DNA of 6,090 nt from positions 1 through 6,090 of the forward strand of contig CAZJRF010000108.1 of assembly GCA_964548475.1 (NCBI GenBank), given 5' to 3'. Position numbers and translations under genes: made by a program. Origin of the DNA: VGBK01 sp964548475 (GTDB lineage: Bacteria > Actinomycetota > Acidimicrobiia > Spongiisociales > UBA11373). Shown here one piece after another: positions 1 to 4,095 of this stretch; position 1 is the stretch's first letter, and every line of letters starts with the position of its first letter. The notes beneath the pieces were generated by a model. The model saw only the letters and a list, made by a program, of their open reading frames with translations. It searched no databases and was not told where the DNA came from.

Positions 1-132
1 CGCGGCGCTCACGCCGGCCAGGGCGGCCAGATTCTCCGAGGAAATGCGCTCCGTGCCGGGGGGAAGGTCCTCCAGACACCGGAGGTAAAGGCTGAGCCGG
101 GGGACCACCACTCGCGGCAGAGGCTGCTTCAC
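1..132 (-). CDS. rex: Redox-sensing transcriptional repressor Rex, N-terminal part (cut by window edge)
   Basis: Translating the minus strand from a GTG at 132 gives 44 residues with no stop before the left edge. They match the N-terminal winged-helix domain of Rex: the PRLSLYLRCLE helix (residues 11-21), then RISSENLAALAGVSAA (29-44), the segment that leads into the recognition helix (family pattern continues Q-[VL]-RKDLS). Rex family proteins sense the NADH/NAD+ ratio through a C-terminal Rossmann domain and repress respiratory and fermentative genes when NADH is low; that domain lies outside the window. The GTG is the only plausible start: no ATG, GTG or TTG occurs in this frame in the bases just upstream. 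There is no Shine-Dalgarno sequence, but a TATATT hexamer lies 8 bases upstream, so the message is probably leaderless. The gene has the same orientation as the DUF62 gene behind it, but a 124-base gap with a palindrome separates them. Confidence 0.85.
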   Translation of the reverse strand, partial: MKQPLPRVVVPRLSLYLRCLEDLPPGTERISSENLAALAGVSAA

Positions 133-140
133 AAGCGCAC

Positions 141-146
141 AATATA
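141..146 (-). promoter_or_regulatory. Putative -10 element of rex (TATATT)
   Basis: On the minus strand TATATT occupies 146-141 and fits the actinobacterial TANNNT -10 consensus. It is followed by exactly 8 bases and then the rex GTG, so the transcript would begin at or within about 2 bases of the start codon. No good -35 match is seen at 16-19 bases upstream. It is the only A/T-rich hexamer in a very GC-rich gap, which supports the call. Confidence 0.5.
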
Positions 147-159
147 GATTCCCGAAATG

Positions 160-220
160 CCTCCCCCGCCGGTAGGGCGAGCAGCGGAAGCCCCCTCCCG
201 GCGGAGCCGGGAGGGGGAGA
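160..220. repeat. GC-rich palindrome between rex and the DUF62 gene; possible terminator of the latter
   Basis: A perfect inverted repeat has 12-bp arms at 192-203 and 207-218 (CCCCCTCCCGGC and its complement) around a 3-base GGA loop. A second pairing is possible between CTCCCCC at 161-167 and GGGGGAG at 214-220. On the minus strand the hairpin lies about 40 bases past the DUF62 stop codon and before the rex promoter, so it could end that transcript, but no U-run follows it. CCTCCCCCGC at 160-169 recurs as one arm of the palindrome at 3353-3376, which suggests a dispersed intergenic repeat rather than a dedicated terminator. The hairpin is certain; its role is inferred. Confidence 0.6.
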
Positions 221-273
221 AGAACCGCGAATACGCTGCGTCGCGCCCTCTTGCCCTCACCCCGCCGGTCGGG
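164..273. repeat. Imperfect 14-bp direct repeat flanking the palindrome
   Basis: CCCCGCCGGTAGGG at 164-177 and CCCCGCCGGTCGGG at 260-273 differ at one base. The pair brackets the 192-218 palindrome. The right copy covers the last codons of the DUF62 gene (encoding Arg-Pro-Ala-Gly before the stop). The arrangement could be the trace of a duplication or of insertion of a small palindromic element; chance in GC-rich DNA is not excluded. Confidence 0.4.
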
Positions 274-1072
274 AGAACCCGATCGCCGATCCCTCCCCAA
301 GGCCGAAACGCTCGTCGGCCCGGCCCCCCGGCACCGCCACCGCCACCAGTCCGTAGGAATCCACGTGCACCACCCCTGCTTCGCGCTCCTCCCCGTAGGT
401 CTTCTCCCAGGTCATCTCCAGGCAGGAGCCCGCCGCCTCCACCAGCACAGTGTCCCCCGGAGCCAGTCCGATCGTCCGCAGGTCATCGGGAGCCACGTTG
501 GTCTGGGCGTTGCCGAAACCGTCCACCCACCACACCTGACCGCGCACCACCCCACCGGACACCTCCGCCAGCGGCAGCAGGAACGGCACCAAGGAGGCGG
601 GGGACACCTCCGGGCCAAGGTCATCGAGAGCGGCCTGCCCGGAGGCGAGGACGGCCGCGGCCGGAGCGAACACGTCCCGCCCGTCGAAGGTCGCCCCCTC
701 ACAGGGCAGGCGGAAGCGGGGATCCTCGAGCGACACCACCCGCTCGGCCCCGCCCACCATGGCCACCGCCGGGGCCAGCAGGCCGTTGTCCGGACCGACA
801 AAGAACCCCCAAGCCGTATCGACGGCCACCGCGCCCCGGCCGGCACCCACCCCGGGGTCCACTACTGCCACCGCCACCCCCGGTGGCAGGTACTGGACGG
901 CCCGCACCAGGGCCAGGGCACCTCCGCTCACATCACCACGCCGGATCTGATGAGTGATGTCGATGATGGTCAGCTCGGGGGCTATGCGCAGCATCACCCC
1001 GTGCACCACCCCGACGAACTCGTCGGACAGGCCGTAGTCGGACAGGAGAGCGACGGGGCGGGGAGCGGACAT
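257..1072 (-). CDS. SAM hydroxide adenosyltransferase family protein (DUF62) with Asp in place of the catalytic His
   Basis: This 271-residue protein matches the DUF62/SAM_HAT family (PF01887), relatives of the SAM-dependent fluorinase and chlorinase; characterised DUF62 members split S-adenosylmethionine into adenosine and methionine using water. Visible family blocks are LLSDYGLSDEFVG (9-21), IIDITHQI (36-43), AVVDPGVGAGR (69-79), VGPDNGLL (92-99), ATFDGRDVFAPAAA (127-140), and in the C-terminal beta-barrel half WWVDGFGNAQTNV (181-193) and VDSYGLVAVAVPGG (237-250). Of the Asp-Arg-His triad described for these enzymes, Asp72 and Arg79 are present, but the family's T-F-H-G-R-D reads T-F-D-G-R-D, so the His is Asp130. 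The length is normal for the family. The ATG at 1072 puts the first beta-strand at the usual place; it has no Shine-Dalgarno sequence but a TATCCT hexamer 8 bases upstream. Family assignment is firm; activity and specificity are uncertain. Confidence 0.88.
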   Translation of the reverse strand: MSAPRPVALLSDYGLSDEFVGVVHGVMLRIAPELTIIDITHQIRRGDVSGGALALVRAVQYLPPGVAVAVVDPGVGAGRGAVAVDTAWGFFVGPDNGLLAPAVAMVGGAERVVSLEDPRFRLPCEGATFDGRDVFAPAAAVLASGQAALDDLGPEVSPASLVPFLLPLAEVSGGVVRGQVWWVDGFGNAQTNVAPDDLRTIGLAPGDTVLVEAAGSCLEMTWEKTYGEEREAGVVHVDSYGLVAVAVPGGRADERFGLGEGSAIGFSRPAG

Positions 1073-1080
1073 GGCCCGGC

Positions 1081-1086
1081 AGGATA
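1081..1086 (-). promoter_or_regulatory. Putative -10 element of the DUF62 gene (TATCCT)
   Basis: TATCCT on the minus strand (1086-1081) fits TANNNT and sits exactly 8 bases before the ATG at 1072, the same spacing as at rex. The 8 bases are GC only and contain no ribosome-binding site. A leaderless transcript is the simplest reading. No convincing -35 box is visible. Confidence 0.45.
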
Positions 1087-1177
1087 ACGGCGCCGTCCCC
1101 CGCGCGGCACGGGCTGGGTGGGCGGCGTCGCCGCCGTTAGGGGAAACGTGACACGGGGAGAGAGGGGGGAGGATGTT

Positions 1178-1186
1178 TGGTAGGGT
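1178..1186 (+). promoter_or_regulatory. Putative extended -10 promoter of the lipoprotein gene (TG-G-TAGGGT)
   Basis: TAGGGT at 1181-1186 fits TANNNT and is preceded by TG plus one base (1178-1180), the extended -10 arrangement, which would explain the lack of a clear -35 box. A start near 1193 leaves a leader of about 20 bases containing the purine-rich ribosome-binding site. It lies in the 141-base divergent region shared with the DUF62 gene. Confidence 0.4.
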
Positions 1187-1200
1187 CGCCGGAGGCCATT

Positions 1201-1211
1201 GGGGAGAGGGG
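1201..1211 (+). promoter_or_regulatory. Ribosome-binding site deciding the ATG at 1214
   Basis: A purine run (GGGGAGAGGGG) includes GGAG 7 bases and GAGG 4 bases before the ATG at 1214. This supports 1214 over the in-frame TTG at 1199, which would place this run inside the coding sequence and put extra residues in front of a normal signal peptide. Confidence 0.6.
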
Positions 1212-1213
1212 CG

Positions 1214-2191
1214 ATGAGACGAACCGGCCTGCTGACCGTGGTGCTGCTGGTGGTGAGCGCCTGCGGGGGAGTGGAGGGCGGCCCGGTGGCCGAGTCAACT
1301 ACCGCCGCTGCCGAGTACACGACGGTGCCTTCGACCACGCGGCCTTCGACGACGACCACTGTGTCTTCAACCACCACCCGGCCGTCAACCACAACGACGA
1401 CGGTGCCCCCGTGGACGACCCTGCCCGATGTAGAGGAGCCGCCGCCGCCGGTGCTGCAGGGGGGTCTTTCGGAGGGGGCGGTGGAGAGCATGTGCCTGGA
1501 GGTGACGACTGGCGGGTCGGCCCCGCCGGATGAGGAGCAGGTGGTGGAGAAGCTCACCGCGGGTCTCCTTGACCTGGGCGTGAGCGTGTCATCGGAGGGG
1601 TGCGAGGCAACCCTGCGCCTGTCGCTGAGCGGGCGCCGCAGTTCGGCTACCTACCAGCAGACCGGTGAGTGCTGGTCGGGTGTCAGGGTGACCGGGGAGA
1701 CCACCCTCTTCCTCGAGGATCAGTGGCGGGCAGCCTGGTCGTTCGCGGTGGATGAGGAGCCTCCGTTCTCGATCTCTTGGTGCCCCGACGCCGACGACCC
1801 GATCGACTGGTACTGGTACGGTCACGAGCTGTGGCACGACCCGTTCTACGAGATGTTCGGCAACCTGGCCAACCTGCGCAACTGGCACCACGGTTCCGTG
1901 CGGGACGGCCCCTGGCCTTGCTGGGACGGCTCGATACCACCGACCGAAGAAGAAGTAGCACGCCTTGCCTTCCTGTTCGCTGAGCAAGGCGAGTGGATTG
2001 CCACCTTCATAGACACCTGTGTGCCTGCCGAGTACGGGAGTGTTCTGCTGCCCCTCGTCCCCTATCTGGTCGCCCTCGACCGCTCCTACCTGCCGGGCCT
2101 CGACCACGACGGGCTGCTGGCGTGGATCACCGGCCAGTCCTTCGAGTCGCCGGAACAGGCCTGGGCCTGGTGGGAGCAGCAGCAGGGCTAG
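1214..2191 (+). CDS. Lipoprotein with Thr-rich linker, six-Cys domain and HEAT-like C-terminus
   Basis: This 325-residue protein opens with a signal peptide: MRRTG, hydrophobic LLTVVLLVV, then lipobox V-S-A-C with Cys17 as the likely lipidated residue. It should be anchored on the outer face of the membrane. Residues about 28-68 form a Thr/Ser/Pro linker with the block RPSTTTT twice. The mature part has six further cysteines (94, 130, 153, 190, 236, 269), possibly three disulfides. Residues about 130-187 look beta-rich (alternating strand with GECWSGVRVTGETTLFLE). The end, from about 245, looks helical: LLPLVPYLVALDRS, then LLAWITGQSFESPEQAWAWWE, which resembles the last unit of HEAT-like repeats, where I-T-G-Q-x-F is followed by a Trp-rich helix. 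An HELWH string occurs at 204-208, but its context is poor for a zinc protease. I do not recognise a named family; function is unknown. Confidence 0.85.
   Translation: MRRTGLLTVVLLVVSACGGVEGGPVAESTTAAAEYTTVPSTTRPSTTTTVSSTTTRPSTTTTTVPPWTTLPDVEEPPPPVLQGGLSEGAVESMCLEVTTGGSAPPDEEQVVEKLTAGLLDLGVSVSSEGCEATLRLSLSGRRSSATYQQTGECWSGVRVTGETTLFLEDQWRAAWSFAVDEEPPFSISWCPDADDPIDWYWYGHELWHDPFYEMFGNLANLRNWHHGSVRDGPWPCWDGSIPPTEEEVARLAFLFAEQGEWIATFIDTCVPAEYGSVLLPLVPYLVALDRSYLPGLDHDGLLAWITGQSFESPEQAWAWWEQQQG
1319..1426 (+). repeat. Low-complexity Thr/Pro linker coding region
   Basis: These bases encode a Thr/Ser/Pro stretch in which RPSTTTT occurs twice, separated by VSSTTT. The two copies use different synonymous codons (mostly acg/acc shuffled), so the protein repeat looks maintained by selection or is old rather than a recent DNA duplication. 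Such linkers hold a domain away from the membrane through the cell wall and are common in Acidimicrobiia-type secreted proteins. Confidence 0.6.
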
Positions 2192-2291
2192 CCGATTCCC
2201 CCCGGCTGATCATTGCCAGTCCAGATTCCGTTACGTTTGGCGTCGCCGCCCACCCAGCCCTCCTCGCGCGGCACAGGCGCCGCGCCCCCCA

Positions 2292-2297
2292 TACAAT
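2292..2297 (+). promoter_or_regulatory. Possible -10 element before the Clp1-like gene (TACAAT)
   Basis: TACAAT is a good TANNNT match and the only one in the 108-base gap (2192-2299) after the lipoprotein gene; I see nothing else convincing there apart from a weak 5-bp AGCCG/CGGCT inverted repeat at the lipoprotein stop. It ends 2 bases before the GTG at 2300, so if it is a promoter the transcript would start inside or after that codon, and the GTG at 2366, with GAGG 5 bases upstream, would be the first usable start. Confidence 0.3.
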
Positions 2298-2299
2298 CA

Positions 2300-3214
2300 G
2301 TGTGCCGCGAGCCGGAGTGCCCCCTGCACGACGATCACGTTCATCTGCCGCTCATTGAGGACCTGGTGCGCCGGCGCGGTGTGGTACTACTGCTGGGAGG
2401 CCCCGACACCGGCAAGACGATCTTCGCCCGGCACCTCCTGGCTGCCGCCGCCAGCGCGGCGGTGAGCGCGGCCTACGTGGACGCCGATGTGGACCAGTCC
2501 ACTACCGGCCCTCCCACCTGCGTGGGTCTCCATCTGGTGCGCCGACCGGCCGACCTGGCCGACCTGACCAGAGTCGACGCCATGGAGTTCGTGGGCTCGA
2601 TCAACCCGGAGGGGGTCGTGCTCCAGCAGGTGGTGGCCACCGCCAAGCTGGTCGCGCAGGCCCGGGCCGAGGCGGAGCTAGTGGTGGTCCACGCCACCGG
2701 ATCCATCTCCGGCGTTGTCGGCCAGACCCTCAAGTACCACAAGATGGAGCTCTGCCGGCCCGACATCGTCGTCGGCCTGCAGCGCGGGAGCGAACTGGAG
2801 CCCCTGGTGGGCATGCTGCGCCGCTTCTTCAACGCCGAGGTGGAACTCACCGGCGTGGACCCGGAGATCCGCCCCACCTCCCCGGAAGAACGCCGGGCCC
2901 GGCGCACGGCGGGTTTTGCGGGGGCATTCGCCCCTCCCCTCGAGCGCTGGCGGGTGCGGCCCACGGTGTTCGCCCCCACGCTCCCCGCCGGTCTGGACCT
3001 GGCCCGCCTCGATCGGGTGCTGGTCGGCCTCATGGACGGGGCCGGCCGCTGCCTGGGCCTGGGGGCGCTCGAGCACGACGACGGCATCCTGCGAGTGCTC
3101 ACCAACTACGGCGAGGAGATGCGCGGCCTCCGCCTGGGCTCGCTCACCGTCGACCTGCCCGCCTTCGACGTGCACCGGGTGCGCCTGAACGACCTGATGT
3201 TCGGCATCGCCTAG
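2300..3214 (+). CDS. Clp1/Grc3-type P-loop protein, putative polynucleotide 5'-hydroxyl kinase
   Basis: This protein (304 residues from the chosen GTG) carries the nucleotide-binding core of the CLP1_P family (PF16575): Walker A GGPDTGKT (33-40), a YVDADVDQSTTGPPT block (59-73) matching the family's V-D-x-D-x-G-Q-S-x-x-G-P-P, FVGSINPEG (97-105), and a GVVGQTLKYHKMELCRPDIVV segment (138-158). Eukaryotic and archaeal members phosphorylate 5'-OH ends of RNA or DNA; bacterial members are uncharacterised as far as I know. Two odd residues: Asp65 where Gly is usual, and His131 (VVVHATG) where relatives usually have Asp. The C-terminal ~80 residues (GRCLGLGALEHDDG..., LRLGSLTVDL) form a small beta domain of unclear role. 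Start choice is uncertain: LIEDLVRRRGVVLLLGG before Walker A looks family-like, favouring GTG 2300; GTG 2366 has a better ribosome site. It may be cotranscribed with the lipoprotein gene. Confidence 0.8.
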   Translation: MCREPECPLHDDHVHLPLIEDLVRRRGVVLLLGGPDTGKTIFARHLLAAAASAAVSAAYVDADVDQSTTGPPTCVGLHLVRRPADLADLTRVDAMEFVGSINPEGVVLQQVVATAKLVAQARAEAELVVVHATGSISGVVGQTLKYHKMELCRPDIVVGLQRGSELEPLVGMLRRFFNAEVELTGVDPEIRPTSPEERRARRTAGFAGAFAPPLERWRVRPTVFAPTLPAGLDLARLDRVLVGLMDGAGRCLGLGALEHDDGILRVLTNYGEEMRGLRLGSLTVDLPAFDVHRVRLNDLMFGIA

Positions 3215-3215
3215 G

Positions 3216-3250
3216 AGCCCCGCCCGGGCCCTGCGGGCTGTCTCCCGCGG
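3216..3250 (+). terminator. Weak GC-rich hairpins just after the Clp1-like gene
   Basis: Alternative stems are possible: GCCCG 3222-3226 with CGGGC 3234-3238, and GCGGG 3233-3237 with CCCGC 3244-3248. They begin 2 bases after the stop codon, where a terminator would be expected, but no T-run follows (only a pyrimidine-rich tract). Random GC-rich DNA can give such stems, so confidence is low. Confidence 0.25.
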
Positions 3251-3268
3251 GCCGACTACCCCCGCCCT

Positions 3269-3322
3269 CCCCTCTTTCTTCTCCCCCGCGGGTGCGGGGG
3301 AGATGCCCGAAGGGCAGAGGGG
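3269..3322. repeat. Cruciform-type palindromic element with two inner hairpins
   Basis: Outer arms CCCCTCT (3269-3275) and AGAGGGG (3316-3322) enclose two hairpins side by side: a 9-bp stem TCTCCCCCG/CGGGGGAGA (3280-3288 and 3295-3303, 6-base loop) and a 5-bp stem TGCCC-GAA-GGGCA (3304-3316). This three-way-junction shape resembles dispersed intergenic palindromic repeats seen in many GC-rich genomes. A role in ending transcription between convergent genes is possible. Confidence 0.6.
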
Positions 3323-3352
3323 GAAGTCACCGTCAACACCCCCCACCCTGAC

Positions 3353-3376
3353 CCTCCCCCGCTGCCGCGGGGGAGG
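3353..3376. repeat. Perfect 10-bp palindrome with 4-base loop
   Basis: CCTCCCCCGC (3353-3362) and GCGGGGGAGG (3367-3376) surround TGCC. It is preceded by ACCCTGACC, as in common CCCTGACCCTC-type dispersed repeats. The left arm is identical to 160-169 near rex. There is no T-run on either side, so it is annotated as a repeat rather than a terminator. Confidence 0.6.
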
Positions 3377-3387
3377 AATCCATAGCG

Positions 3388-3524
3388 GAGGCCCAAGGAA
3401 CCTCGCCGGCTTCCTTCCCCGCACTTCCCCAAACGAGGTGTTCCACCGGCCCGGCACCTTGGGCCTCGCAACGCCGAAGATACGGATTGGGCCGGGCAGC
3501 GTCAAGAAGGACGCCGTTGCTTCG
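3388..3524. other. Block with nested inverted repeats; candidate structured RNA or repeat element
   Basis: GAGGCCCAAGG (3388-3398) and CCTTGGGCCTC (3457-3467) form a perfect 11-bp inverted repeat closing a 58-base interior, within which CCTCG (3401-3405) pairs with CGAGG (3434-3438). Overlapping alternatives are GCCCGGC (3449-3455) with GCCGGGC (3491-3497), GCAACG (3468-3473) with CGTTGC (3515-3520), and CGAAG (3475-3479) with CTTCG (3520-3524). Unlike the neighbouring palindromes this block is not simple G/C tract sequence, so the pairing is less likely to be trivial. No known RNA family is recognised. It could be a non-coding RNA (the plus-strand terminator at 3638-3671 lies downstream) or a degraded mobile repeat. 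Confidence 0.35.
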
Positions 3525-3597
3525 ATTTCGCGCACCGGGCCACCTTGTTACGGTTAGATGGCCTCCTCTGGCCCCAAACAAAGACCCGGGCGGCCAC

Positions 3598-3652
3598 CTT
3601 TCCACATGTCCACCGCCATCCACAGGCACTTGTGCACACGCCCTGTCGACAA
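3598..3652. promoter_or_regulatory. Cluster of DnaA-box-like nonamers
   Basis: Five 9-mers resemble the DnaA box TTATCCACA or TTGTCCACA: CTTTCCACA (3598-3606, 7/9), ATGTCCACC (3606-3614, 7/9), CCATCCACA (3616-3624, 7/9), TTGTGCACA (3630-3638, 8/9), and on the minus strand TTGTCGACA (3652-3644, 8/9). The density is striking in DNA this GC-rich. dnaA, dnaN, rnpA and rpmH are not in this window and no clear AT-rich unwinding region is adjacent, so this is not called an origin; it may be a DnaA-binding or other regulator site. Confidence 0.35.
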
Positions 3653-3671
3653 GTGGCTCAGGCGTTTTTTT
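3638..3671 (+). terminator. Plus-strand intrinsic terminator with seven-T run
   Basis: ACGCC-(C)-TG (3638-3645) pairs with CAGGCGT (3659-3665): 7 bp with one bulged C and a 13-base loop, followed directly by T at 3665-3671. It would stop plus-strand transcripts as they enter the ybjN-like gene, protecting it from antisense reading. It lies about 430 bases past the Clp1-like stop, so it may serve read-through from that gene or an unrecognised transcript in the intergenic block. Confidence 0.5.
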
Positions 3672-4095
3672 CGCGCTCAAAGGCCGCCCGGGCCAGAGCA
3701 GGCCGGGCGATCTCCAGCCCCTCGTGAGCCTCCCCCAGCAGCAGCTCCAACTCTTCGGCGTCCACCTCCGCCAGCGGGACCCGCCCCACCAGTACCACAT
3801 CGCCCTGGCGATCGAGGGCGAGATGCAGGCGGCGGCCGGCTGCGTTCCGGGCCAGGCTCTGGCGGTAGACCTCCTCCCGGCGATCGGGGGGAGGGGCCGG
3901 CAGGATGAAGGCCTCCACCCGCAGGGTGAGATCACCCACCGCGAACCACACGGTGCTCAACTCGCCGGATGCCAGCCGCAGGCGCACCCCCCAGCGTCCC
4001 TCATAGTCGCCGGCCCAGACCAAGTCGGCCCCGGGGTCCGCCGCCCACCGTCCGGTCACCTCTTCCAGCAGACGGCGCACCGCGTCGGCGGTCAC
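3658..4095 (-). CDS. YbjN-domain protein downstream of mshA
   Basis: This 145-residue protein matches the YbjN family (PF10722), small alpha/beta proteins with a type-III-chaperone-like fold and no known enzymatic activity. Visible parts: an N-terminal helix (ADAVRRLLEEVTG), beta-strands RWGVRLRLA (35-42), STVWFAVG (47-54), LTLRVEAFIL (57-66), helix EEVYRQSLARN (74-84), strands LHLALDRQGDVVLVGRV (90-106), and a C-terminal helix EELELLLGEAHEGL. Mycobacterium tuberculosis has a YbjN-domain gene (Rv0487) directly after mshA (Rv0486), so the pairing is conserved and suggests a role tied to mycothiol synthesis, though none is proven. The start is the GTG at 4095, overlapping the mshA stop by GTGA; a start at 4149 would run 58 bases into mshA and adds residues unlike the family. 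Codons GAA AAA AAC near the 3' end contain seven A in a row. Confidence 0.82.
   Translation of the reverse strand: MTADAVRRLLEEVTGRWAADPGADLVWAGDYEGRWGVRLRLASGELSTVWFAVGDLTLRVEAFILPAPPPDRREEVYRQSLARNAAGRRLHLALDRQGDVVLVGRVPLAEVDAEELELLLGEAHEGLEIARPALARAAFEREKNA

Larger units (their letters stand above)
3215..3657. other. 443-base non-coding block between convergent genes
   Basis: No reading frame here has gene-like character on either strand; the frames that cross it are extensions of overlaps with flanking genes. It contains, in order, GC-rich hairpins after the Clp1-like stop, two palindromic repeats, a block with long inverted repeats, about 70 bases with nothing recognised (3525-3597), a DnaA-box-like cluster, and a plus-strand terminator. 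Each is listed separately. Confidence 0.7.

Noticed and set aside
127..134. TTGTGAA at the rex start codon, a half-site of the Rex operator (autoregulation)
   Set aside because: The second half TTCACAA is missing at the expected spacing, so a full Rex operator cannot be supported from this sequence.
157..957. Long plus-strand frame rich in Pro and Arg opposite the DUF62 gene
   Set aside because: It is composed almost wholly of Pro, Arg, Gly and Ala as expected from the antisense of a GC-rich gene, and the minus strand has clear family motifs.
994..1557. Minus-strand frame opposite the lipoprotein signal peptide and linker
   Set aside because: Its Val-rich repeat region is the antisense of the Thr linker; the plus-strand gene has a signal peptide, lipobox and ribosome-binding site.
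2678..3535. Minus-strand frame of 285 residues from the intergenic block into the Clp1-like gene
   Set aside because: It reads antisense through a gene with intact P-loop motifs and through palindromic repeats; no family or start signal supports it. Its first ~60 residues cover the structured block, and repeat-derived frames are common there.
3598..3671. Calling the DnaA-box-like cluster a replication origin
   Set aside because: No dnaA, dnaN, gyrase, rpmH or parAB gene is in the window, and no clear AT-rich unwinding element is adjacent.
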